A stretch of 64,000 nt of DNA. Origin: Myxococcales bacterium (GTDB taxonomy: Bacteria > Myxococcota > UBA727 > GCA-2721815). Both the position numbers and the translations under genes were made by a program. The stretch spans positions 8,156 to 72,155 of the forward strand of contig PBLQ01000014.1 in assembly GCA_002721815.1 (NCBI GenBank), read 5' to 3'. This document shows positions 57,751 to 64,000 of this stretch, one piece after another. The number at the start of each line of letters is the position of its first letter. Position 1 is the stretch's first letter. The notes below the pieces were generated by a model. That model was not told the origin of the DNA and ran no database searches. It saw only the letters and a list, made by a program, of their open reading frames with translations.

Positions 57751-58469
57751 CTACGGACGCCGTTGAAGCCATTCGACGCAAACTCATTTTGGCCCTGGAT
57801 TTCCCCTACGTGCAAGAAGCCATCGGCATGATTCATAAGGTGCGCCCCGAAGTGATGCACTATAAAGTGGGTCTGGAATTGTGGTCATCTACCGGGGGAG
57901 ACTTATTCCACTACTTTAACGAGGAAGAGTTAGACTTCTTCGTGGATCTCAAGTTGCACGATATTCCCAACACAGTCGCACAAGCTGTCAAAAAAATTAT
58001 GGCACACAAGCCGTCGTTGATGACCATTCATGCCATGGGTGGCATGGACATGATGCGGGCTGCGGCCGATGCGAAGAACGGTCATGAGCATGCTGCACAT
58101 TCAAAAGTGGTGGCGGTCACTGTTTTAACCCATCACCACGATTCGGATTTGCCAAAACTGGGAATGTCAGGGAGCGCTGCGGATCAAGTCAAACGTTTGG
58201 CCAATTTGGCGCAGGAAAGTGGTCTCGATGGCGTCGTCTGCTCAGCCCAAGAGGCAGCCACCTTGCGTGCACAATGCGGCGACGATTTCACTTTGGTATG
58301 TCCAGGCATTCGCCCTGCCGGTTCACAGGCCCACGATCAGGCCAGGATCATGACGCCCAAAGCTGCCATTGCAGCCGGCGCTGATTACCTGGTGGTGGGT
58401 CGTCCCATTCGTCAAGCCGAAGATCCACAAGCCGTGGCGAAAGCACTGTTAAAAGAAATGGCAGAATAA
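57747..58469 (+). CDS. pyrF: Orotidine-5'-phosphate decarboxylase
   Basis: 240 residues. PyrF makes UMP in pyrimidine synthesis. The catalytic stretch FVDLKLHDIPNTV holds the Lys/Asp charge relay, and PGIRPAGSQAHDQARIMTPKAAIAAGADYLVVGRPI is the phosphate-binding end. AAGGAGAG lies about 8 bases before the ATG, and ATGA overlaps the J-protein stop. Confidence 0.96.
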   Translation: MTTDAVEAIRRKLILALDFPYVQEAIGMIHKVRPEVMHYKVGLELWSSTGGDLFHYFNEEELDFFVDLKLHDIPNTVAQAVKKIMAHKPSLMTIHAMGGMDMMRAAADAKNGHEHAAHSKVVAVTVLTHHHDSDLPKLGMSGSAADQVKRLANLAQESGLDGVVCSAQEAATLRAQCGDDFTLVCPGIRPAGSQAHDQARIMTPKAAIAAGADYLVVGRPIRQAEDPQAVAKALLKEMAE

Positions 58470-58470
58470 A

Positions 58471-59352
58471 ATGCGTTCTGGACCGAATAAAAAGAAACGT
58501 CGAGGTGCCCAAAAAAAGCCAGCGTCTCGTCCATCACGACATACAGAAAATAAATCACAAAAAAGTGGGCCCCCAAAACGAAAGCCCGCACCGCGAGAAA
58601 AACAAAATTCTTCAAGCATCATTTTGGATCAGGGACCGTTGGTTTTAACCGGACGGCATACCTGTGAAGCGGTCTTACGTTATCAGCCACGACGCGTCTT
58701 ACACATATGGCTACTTGAAGGGGCCAAAGGCTTAGACGTCCACCTCAAATTAGCGCAAGGTGTTCGGCGGCCCATTTCCTTCGTAGACCGGGCTGAGCTG
58801 GACGCCATGGCACCCGACATGAGCCACCAAGGCATTGTGCTCACCGTCGAGGAATTTCCATTGCATGACATGGAGGCGCTGCCACGTTCCGATGTGCCCT
58901 TGTGGGTGGGATTGGATGGAATTCAAGATCCTCGAAACCTGGGTGCGGCGGCAAGAGCTTGTTATGCCTTTGGGGCCGATGGCATTTGCATTCCCAAAAA
59001 CCGTGCCGCGCAGGTGACCCCTTTGGCTGAAAAAATCGCCGTGGGCTGTCTGGCGCGTTTGCCGGTGGCCCAAGTGACCAACTTGAGGCGCGCCATGGAT
59101 TATGCCCGAAAAGAAGGGTTTTGGATTGTGGGCGCAGAGGCCAATGGCGAAGCAGATCCCTGGGATGTGGATATGAATCAGCCTCTCTTTTTGATGGTGG
59201 GTGGCGAGGATTCGGGCCTTAGACGTTTGACCCGTGAAAATTGCGATCAGATCGTTCGATTGCCCACACCTCGTGCCGTGAGCCTCAATGCGGCCGACGC
59301 CTTGGCCGTCTTTTTGTACGAAATGAACCGTCAAAGACAAAAAACACAATAA
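58471..59352 (+). CDS. rlmB: TrmH/RlmB-family (SPOUT) RNA 2'-O-methyltransferase
   Basis: 293 residues. A Lys/Arg-rich disordered N-terminus (~50 residues) precedes the substrate-binding domain (VLTGRHTCEAVLRYQPRRVLHIWL). The SPOUT core follows: LDGIQDPRNLGAAARACYAFGADGICIPK and GGEDSGLRRLTRENCDQIVRLPTPRAVSLNAADALAVFLYE. RlmB methylates G2251 of 23S rRNA; other TrmH members act on tRNA, so the exact target is provisional. It starts 1 base after pyrF. Confidence 0.85.
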   Translation: MRSGPNKKKRRGAQKKPASRPSRHTENKSQKSGPPKRKPAPREKQNSSSIILDQGPLVLTGRHTCEAVLRYQPRRVLHIWLLEGAKGLDVHLKLAQGVRRPISFVDRAELDAMAPDMSHQGIVLTVEEFPLHDMEALPRSDVPLWVGLDGIQDPRNLGAAARACYAFGADGICIPKNRAAQVTPLAEKIAVGCLARLPVAQVTNLRRAMDYARKEGFWIVGAEANGEADPWDVDMNQPLFLMVGGEDSGLRRLTRENCDQIVRLPTPRAVSLNAADALAVFLYEMNRQRQKTQ

Positions 59353-59396
59353 AACCATATAGTTGCGAAATGAGGGGTTCCAGAGGCAAGAATGGG

Positions 59397-59425
59397 TTGT
59401 TCTTTGGATTTTAGGCTTGTATAGG
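59397..59425 (+). promoter_or_regulatory. Candidate sigma-70 promoter for the 46-residue protein
   Basis: TTGTTC and TATAGG are separated by 17 bases, about 35 bases before the start codon. Confidence 0.55.
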
Positions 59426-59459
59426 CATCATGTTGTGAATTCAAAACAGGGAGGACCCA

Positions 59460-59600
59460 ATGTCATCCAACACCACGCAAACACGAACCATTCGTGAAGC
59501 AAAAAAGAAAAAACAAGGCCGCAAGCGCAAAAACAAAATGGTCAACCACGGTACTTCTTTGCCTGCAGAAGAACTGTTTAAAGTGGTGGACGCAGAGTAA
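59460..59600 (+). CDS. 46-residue basic protein of unknown function
   Basis: Product: MSSNTTQTRTIREAKKKKQG, then RKRKNKMVNHGTSLPAEELF, ending KVVDAE. The middle is Lys/Arg-rich (about 15 basic residues) and the end acidic. Strong GGGAGGA lies 6 bases before the ATG, a promoter is upstream, and a perfect terminator follows, so it is a real one-gene transcript. Short basic proteins ending in LF(K/G) are found in several deltaproteobacterial genomes (memory, not checked). Nucleic acid or ribosome binding is plausible by charge alone. Confidence 0.8.
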   Translation: MSSNTTQTRTIREAKKKKQGRKRKNKMVNHGTSLPAEELFKVVDAE

Positions 59601-59629
59601 GCATTTACCTGCGCGCATCATGAATGAAG

Positions 59630-59655
59630 AGCCATCCGAAGGGGTGGCTTTTTTA
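59630..59655 (+). terminator. Intrinsic terminator of the 46-residue gene
   Basis: AGCCATCC / GGGTGGCT stem (8 pairs, one wobble), loop GAAG, then six or more Ts. The T-run overlaps the last bases of the convergent rsmB gene. Confidence 0.88.
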
Positions 59656-61023
59656 TTGCTTGGAAAACGCAGCCACGAAAAACCCATCGCTCAGAAAGTC
59701 ATGTGGCAAGATGTTCAGGGTATGTTGCTCTAGCTGATGTTCGGGTAGCACACCTTCAGGACGCAGTTCGTTTAAGGGCACCGGGCTCAGATTCAGGTTT
59801 TCGAGTGCCCATGACACCACATCTTGGTTTTCTTCTTTCAAGAAAGAACAAGTGGCATAGATCACGTAGCCATTCGGGGCCACCAGGCGTTCGGCCTGTT
59901 GTAACAATTGCTTTTGTAGCGCCACGTACTCTGTGACCTTTTCACTATTTAAACGACTCAGCAGATCGGGATGTCTTCTGAGTGTTCCGGTCCCAGTGCA
60001 GGGCGCATCCACCAAAATACGATCAAACATGCCCTCAGCCAACTGAGGTTTGGTCATATCGAGGCATCGGAAGGAAATATGCTGAAGACCCGACCGTTTT
60101 TGTGCTGCGATGATTCGTTTGTTTGAAACATCGGTCGCCACCAGTTTACATCCAGTTCGAGCCAATGCTTTGGTTTTACCGCCGCCGCCTGCGCACATGT
60201 CCAAGACCTGATCACTTGGCAGTGCGCCCACCAAATGAGCGATTAACTGCGAACCCAAATCCATGGGCCAGACGTGTTGCGCCACCTCGACAGGAAGACG
60301 GCTTAGGGGCAGATGTTGGGCGGACCAAAAAGCATCAGGGCAAGCCGAAAAAGGTCGAACCTCAATGGCAGCTTCTTCGAGGATTTTCATGATGCCTTGC
60401 CGGTCCGCTTGCTGGGTATCTATGGCAAAGGCTGGAACTGCCTTTTGTAAAAACGCCTTTTCAATGTCTTTGGCTTGATCCCCGAATTGGTTTTGAAGTT
60501 TTTCGAAGAGCCAGGGAGGCAGACCCTCCAGCTGGATTTCATCTCGCGCAGTCTGTACAAAACTCAATAAAGACTCGGGAAGTAAGTCTTCGGTTTTGGT
60601 TTCAAAGGTGGCTTTCATCTCTGCGGACATGGTGGCCAAGAGTAAGGCCAAATCCTTCATGCGTCGATCCGGAGGGACACCTCCTACGGCGTTCACCTGT
60701 TGCTCCAAAAGTTTTTCAAGGGTGCTTTGTTGCCTTTGGAGCTGGAAAACCCAATCGCGAATTTCATTTCGGTCACGATTACCAAATCGGCGATTTTTTA
60801 AGATGGGGTTAATAATATTTTGAATGGGCTCTTGTGTGGCACGAAAGCGAGCCAAGACATCCAGGGCCGCGATCAAAATTGGCGGCAGCGCTTCTCTTTT
60901 TTGCAGTTTGCGTTCACGCCCTGCACCAGGGCGGTGTTCAGATTTTTCAGCGCTCGCCCTTTGTTGTCGGGTTTGCATTTGCGCATAGGTGCGTTTTTTC
61001 TTGGGGCGAGGTCGCGATGCCAC
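59653..61023 (-). CDS. rsmB: RsmB-type rRNA (cytosine-5) methyltransferase
   Basis: 456 residues from a GTG start with GAGGAG at 8 bases; longer forms run through yggX. A basic N-terminal stretch, a NusB-like helical domain (PPILIAALDVLARFRAT, onwards) and the methyltransferase: SAM loop LDMCAGGGGKTKALA, motif IV DAPCTGTGTLRRHPD, and catalytic Cys in YATCSFLKEENQDV. E. coli RsmB makes m5C967 of 16S rRNA; the exact site here is not proven. Confidence 0.88.
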   Translation of the reverse strand: MASRPRPKKKRTYAQMQTRQQRASAEKSEHRPGAGRERKLQKREALPPILIAALDVLARFRATQEPIQNIINPILKNRRFGNRDRNEIRDWVFQLQRQQSTLEKLLEQQVNAVGGVPPDRRMKDLALLLATMSAEMKATFETKTEDLLPESLLSFVQTARDEIQLEGLPPWLFEKLQNQFGDQAKDIEKAFLQKAVPAFAIDTQQADRQGIMKILEEAAIEVRPFSACPDAFWSAQHLPLSRLPVEVAQHVWPMDLGSQLIAHLVGALPSDQVLDMCAGGGGKTKALARTGCKLVATDVSNKRIIAAQKRSGLQHISFRCLDMTKPQLAEGMFDRILVDAPCTGTGTLRRHPDLLSRLNSEKVTEYVALQKQLLQQAERLVAPNGYVIYATCSFLKEENQDVVSWALENLNLSPVPLNELRPEGVLPEHQLEQHTLNILPHDFLSDGFFVAAFSKQ

Positions 61024-61039
61024 AGGCCTGACTCCTCGC

Positions 61040-61315
61040 TCAGTAGGTGGGGGTGCCCACGTCCAGTTGCTTGCCTTCTGCAGATGCAAAACCGAAAAAG
61101 GCATCCATTTGGTCCTTGAGGACCTGACGGTGTTCGGCCAAAGAAAGGTCCAAACGGTACTCATTGACGATTTTCATCTGCATCTCGATCCATTCTGCCC
61201 ATGCCTCCGCACAGATGTTTTCAAGGATTTTTTGCCCGATTTCACCGGGAAGAGGTGCTTTTTCCAGGGCTGGGCCCTCTTTTTTCAGGTGTTTACAGAA
61301 GATTTCTTTGCTCAT
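61040..61315 (-). CDS. yggX: YggX-family Fe(2+)-trafficking protein
   Basis: 91 residues. Matches the family throughout: IFCKHLKKEGPALEKAPLPGEIGQKI, AWAEWIEMQMKIVNEYRLDL, EHRQVLKDQMDAFFF-like region and a C-terminal YT-type end (GTPTY). The conserved Cys7 is present. YggX protects Fe-S clusters from oxidation and is common in gamma- and some deltaproteobacteria. It lies 16 bases before rsmB on the same strand. Confidence 0.95.
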   Translation of the reverse strand: MSKEIFCKHLKKEGPALEKAPLPGEIGQKILENICAEAWAEWIEMQMKIVNEYRLDLSLAEHRQVLKDQMDAFFGFASAEGKQLDVGTPTY

Positions 61316-61445
61316 GGGATGCTCCTCACAGATCGTGTGTCTGTTTCTACCCTTTCAAATGCCTGGGTCAACCATTAGCCGGGGGTCGGTTTCTTGCTTT
61401 GACCTCCCTGATCCGGCACATTTAAACCTTGGAAAAGGTTAGACA

Positions 61446-63191
61446 ATGAACCGAATGGTCCTGTTAATTGATCCTGATTCTGGAAGGCGGGAACGGCTCA
61501 GAGAGGCGCTCTTTTCTACAGGTCTAACTGCTTTAGGATCTGGCAACACCGACCAAGGCCTTCACATTCTGATTCACAACCCTGTTTCGGTGGTGGTGGT
61601 GGCAGAGCCCAACTGGCGTACGTTGTCTTCTTTTTGCAGTCAAAGCATCAAACGTTGGCCCAAAACAAAAATATTTGTGTTGGTCGATGTGTTGCCGGAT
61701 GATTTGGATTCTGCGCAAATCTCTCATTTTCACCCCAACATTTTACCGAAAGATTTCGCGGATGCGGTGAATCAAACCATTCGCTCCGCAGGCACAGAGC
61801 CCACCTTTCAGTTGGACATTGATGTGAGTGGTTTCGAAGACAGCGTGGCGGAAGCAGAGCCCGTTGCCCCCGGTGCACAGGTGCCATCCTTTATTGATTT
61901 TGGTGGGGGCGCCCCGTCGGCCAAACCCCCGGCCATGGGTGGGGGCATTGAAAAACAAGTCACAGGGAGTACCGGTGGAACATCGACGCCGAAAAATGTT
62001 CCGAGCCCGCTTGGATTTGATTTTGAAATCCCCGTGCCGCCTCTGGCTGCGACGCCAGCACCCGCACCAGAGCCAGAAGAGGTTATCGAAGAGCTACCTT
62101 TGGACGCCGTTCAGATTGAGCCGGGTGAGCTGGAATTAATCGTCGAAGAAGACGTGGGTGAGGACCTTGATGACCTTCTCTGGGACTCTGTGGATTCCAA
62201 CGACGGTGAACCCATCGATTTGGAGATGTCATCCGAAGAATCCGAAGAAGAGGTGCTGCCTGACCCCCCTGGTATGCGTTCTGACGATGTGCCGAAACAA
62301 CGTATGTTTTTCGGAGGCAAGCCCCTGGATGACGAGTCCCCCGTCAGCGCTGCAGATGCCGATTTTGGTGAAGAGGTGTTGCTGGAAGTCGAAGAGGACG
62401 ACGAGGTTGGAGAATTGTTAGACCTCGATGTGGAGCCTTTGCCTGACCCTCTTAGCTCCACTGAAGGGACGCCGCACTTCGACTTGGACTTGAGCAGTTC
62501 CGAGATACAGGGGGCTCCTGGTGCTGTCTGGTTGATGAAAATCGCTTCAGAAAAGGAAAACGGTCGTCTCTTTATTTCTGAAGGACCCGCGAAGGGGGTT
62601 TTGTATTTTGCCAATGGCGAAGGTGTGTGGGCAGAGTTCGACAATGGAGTGGATGAGCTTCGCGATTATTTATTGCAGAAAGATTTACCTACACCGGGTG
62701 GAATGAACGGAACCGAGATCTCTGAGGGAGAGTATCTTTTTCGAATGGTAGAAAACGACGCTTTGCCCAGCGAAGAAGCATCGCAGGTTATTTTGGACTT
62801 GGTACGAGACAGAATTCTCAAATTGGCTTTTGAAGGGTGGGGCGATTTTCGTTTTGAACGGGACGAGGCCATGGCGAAAGTTCCGCCCATGCTGTCCGTG
62901 CATCCTTTCGGACTAATTTTAGAATCACGTCAACGAGAGTTGGCACCCACCGATCTCATTGGGTTGTCTTCGGAACTCGAACACGATGTGCTAAAACCTG
63001 GACCGGCATCTACCTGGGTTGGCAACACGCTCGACCGTTATTTAAACAACCTCGACTTGGACAGTTTCCTGGAGCAAAAACGCACCGTCGCCGATTTCTT
63101 TACCGAAAGCGCCTTAGGCCCCATCACGGGGACCCTCATGGTTTTGGCCCTTCGAGACACGCAAGTGATCACCACCAAACACGTGGCGTAA
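61446..63191 (+). CDS. Pseudo-receiver and DUF4388-like signalling protein
   Basis: 581 residues. The N-terminal ~115 residues follow the receiver fold: acidic pair IDPD (9, 11), VVVVAEPN with Glu54 where the phospho-acceptor Asp should be, and ILPKDF with Lys102. A long Glu/Asp/Pro-rich acidic linker follows, with LDLDLSS. The C-terminal ~230 residues resemble DUF4388 (GAVWLMKIASEKENGRLFISEGPAKGVLYFANGEGVWAEF), a module common in myxobacterial signalling proteins. The Glu could lock the receiver in an active-like state (inference). Ends 3 bases before the convergent E1-beta gene. Confidence 0.78.
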   Translation: MNRMVLLIDPDSGRRERLREALFSTGLTALGSGNTDQGLHILIHNPVSVVVVAEPNWRTLSSFCSQSIKRWPKTKIFVLVDVLPDDLDSAQISHFHPNILPKDFADAVNQTIRSAGTEPTFQLDIDVSGFEDSVAEAEPVAPGAQVPSFIDFGGGAPSAKPPAMGGGIEKQVTGSTGGTSTPKNVPSPLGFDFEIPVPPLAATPAPAPEPEEVIEELPLDAVQIEPGELELIVEEDVGEDLDDLLWDSVDSNDGEPIDLEMSSEESEEEVLPDPPGMRSDDVPKQRMFFGGKPLDDESPVSAADADFGEEVLLEVEEDDEVGELLDLDVEPLPDPLSSTEGTPHFDLDLSSSEIQGAPGAVWLMKIASEKENGRLFISEGPAKGVLYFANGEGVWAEFDNGVDELRDYLLQKDLPTPGGMNGTEISEGEYLFRMVENDALPSEEASQVILDLVRDRILKLAFEGWGDFRFERDEAMAKVPPMLSVHPFGLILESRQRELAPTDLIGLSSELEHDVLKPGPASTWVGNTLDRYLNNLDLDSFLEQKRTVADFFTESALGPITGTLMVLALRDTQVITTKHVA

Positions 63192-63194
63192 AAC

Positions 63195-64000
63195 TTAAAA
63201 TGCCAAGAGCTCTCTTGCGTGTGCCTCAATGGTTTCAATTTGTGGCAGCGTGGCATTTTCCAAAATTTTGGAAAATCCGATGGGAATATCTTTGGCACCG
63301 TGTCGTCGGACGGGGGCATCCAAGTCCATAAAGCAATGCTCATTAATTTGTGCAATCACTTCACCAGCGATGCCATTGAACAGATGGTCTTCGTGAACCA
63401 CCAACACTTTGCCGGACATGCGGGTCGCCTCAATGATACCCTCTACATCGATGGGTTTGATGGAGCGCAAGTCGAAAACGGTCACCCCAATATCTTCGGC
63501 TTTGAGTTTATCGGCCACTTTATTGCAGAAATGAATGGTGTTGCCGTAGGAAATCAGCGTCAGGTCTTCGCCTCGACGATGAAACCGGCCTTTACCAAAT
63601 GGGATGGCATATTCGTCACTGCCCTGAGGGGCCCGTGCTTCTACTCGGTTGTACAAGTTTTTTGGCTCCAAGAAGAAGGTCAGACCTTCAGAGCGAATAC
63701 TTGTTCGCAAAAGCCCTGCAGCATCATCTGCGAAGGCGGGTGCGACCACACGAACGCCCGGAAGGTGACTCATGATCGCCTCAACGTTTTGTGAGTGATA
63801 AAGACCGCCTGTGATGTACCCACCAGACGCCAGACGAATGGTAATGTTAGGCGAAAACTGGCCTTTGCTGCGCCAATAATCATGGCTCGTTTCAACGATC
63901 TGTTCCATGGCCGGCCAAACATAATCTGCAAACTGGGCGGCTTCGATCACCACCCGGATTTCGGGATCAAATCTGGCCATGCCGTTAGCGGTGCCGACGA
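63195..64000 (-). CDS. 2-oxoacid dehydrogenase E1 component, beta region, 3' part
   Basis: The last ~268 residues; the frame is open to the right edge (VGTANGMARFDPEIRVV), so the gene starts beyond it. E1 beta-type signatures: EAAQFADYVWPAMEQIVE, TGGLYHSQNVEAIMSHLPGVRVVAPAFADDAAGLL, SEGLTFFLEPKNLYNRVEA, and VFDLRSIKPIDVEGI. These fit branched-chain 2-oxoacid or pyruvate dehydrogenase E1 beta, or a fused alpha/beta E1. The ATG at 63980 is an internal Met, not the start. Confidence 0.9.
   Translation of the reverse strand, partial: VGTANGMARFDPEIRVVIEAAQFADYVWPAMEQIVETSHDYWRSKGQFSPNITIRLASGGYITGGLYHSQNVEAIMSHLPGVRVVAPAFADDAAGLLRTSIRSEGLTFFLEPKNLYNRVEARAPQGSDEYAIPFGKGRFHRRGEDLTLISYGNTIHFCNKVADKLKAEDIGVTVFDLRSIKPIDVEGIIEATRMSGKVLVVHEDHLFNGIAGEVIAQINEHCFMDLDAPVRRHGAKDIPIGFSKILENATLPQIETIEAHARELLAF

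Noticed and set aside
63195-63980. Treating the E1-beta reading frame as complete from the ATG at 63980
   Set aside because: The frame stays open to the window edge, and the residues before that Met (VGTANG) are part of the conserved E1-beta core.

Overview
The window is densely coded bacterial chromosome, about 50 protein genes on both strands. I found no rRNA, tRNA, CRISPR array, insertion sequence, phage gene or integrase. No gene-free stretch exceeds 300 bases; the longest gaps (about 230-270 bases) lie upstream of ftsK, upstream of clpX and upstream of the Hsp70 gene. Base composition looks close to even by eye (not computed). Several traits point to a myxobacterial or other former 'deltaproteobacterial' lineage (Myxococcota-like): a Ser/Thr kinase fused to an AAA ATPase and TPRs, a zinc-ribbon/GYF-like/TPR protein, PEGA domains, Cys-rich lipoproteins, Ig-repeat/FG-GAP lipoproteins, a DUF4388-like protein with a receiver-like domain, a fused IcmF mutase and a DUF224-type Fe-S oxidoreductase. 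The GC is low for Myxococcales proper, so this assignment is an inference of moderate confidence.

Layout. 1-8.7 kb: the 5' part of a thiolase gene, then an ECF sigma factor / anti-sigma / exported protein operon, divergent from a DUF4175-like coiled-coil membrane protein and a coupled TPR-zincin-PEGA protein. 8.7-12.2 kb: gatC-gatA-hinT (no gatB), then a stand-alone rplC with its own terminator and a small conserved gene. 12.2-15.8 kb: a coupled trio of PEGA/TPR protein, Cys-rich lipoprotein and J-domain/TPR protein. 15.9-22.8 kb: icmF, two unknown genes, dapA-dapB. 22.9-28.6 kb: the zinc-ribbon/TPR membrane protein and the kinase-ATPase-TPR protein. 28.8-41 kb: ileS, clpX, a cysteine desulfurase, an S41 protease, a large lipoprotein, etfBA, hslO. 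41-49.5 kb: ftsK and two surface lipoproteins with Ig-like content, one with twelve Cys-paired repeats. 49.6-54.3 kb: a carbamoyltransferase/SxtJ/DUF5989 triad and the Fe-S oxidoreductase. 54.5-59.6 kb: an uncharacterised protein divergent from a lidless Hsp70, its J-protein, pyrF, an rlmB-like methyltransferase and a 46-residue basic protein. 59.7-64 kb: yggX-rsmB, a pseudo-receiver/DUF4388-like protein, and the 3' part of a 2-oxoacid dehydrogenase E1-beta gene.

How the genes fit together. The thiolase, IcmF, E1-beta, EtfAB and membrane Fe-S oxidoreductase are all steps or electron carriers of acyl-CoA and branched-chain carbon oxidation, although they lie in separate transcription units. 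The sigma/anti-sigma block, the zincin, the PEGA proteins and the many lipoproteins point to heavy investment in the cell envelope. The Hsp70/J pair, the second J-protein, Hsp33 and ClpX form a protein-quality-control theme. Packing is tight: four ATGA start/stop overlaps occur within operons, and three convergent pairs share a 4-base YTAG double stop. The most interesting candidates are the lidless Hsp70 with its J-protein, the carbamoyltransferase triad, the orphan rplC, the pseudo-receiver with Glu at the phospho-acceptor position, and the repeat lipoprotein whose Ig modules seem to have been duplicated three at a time.
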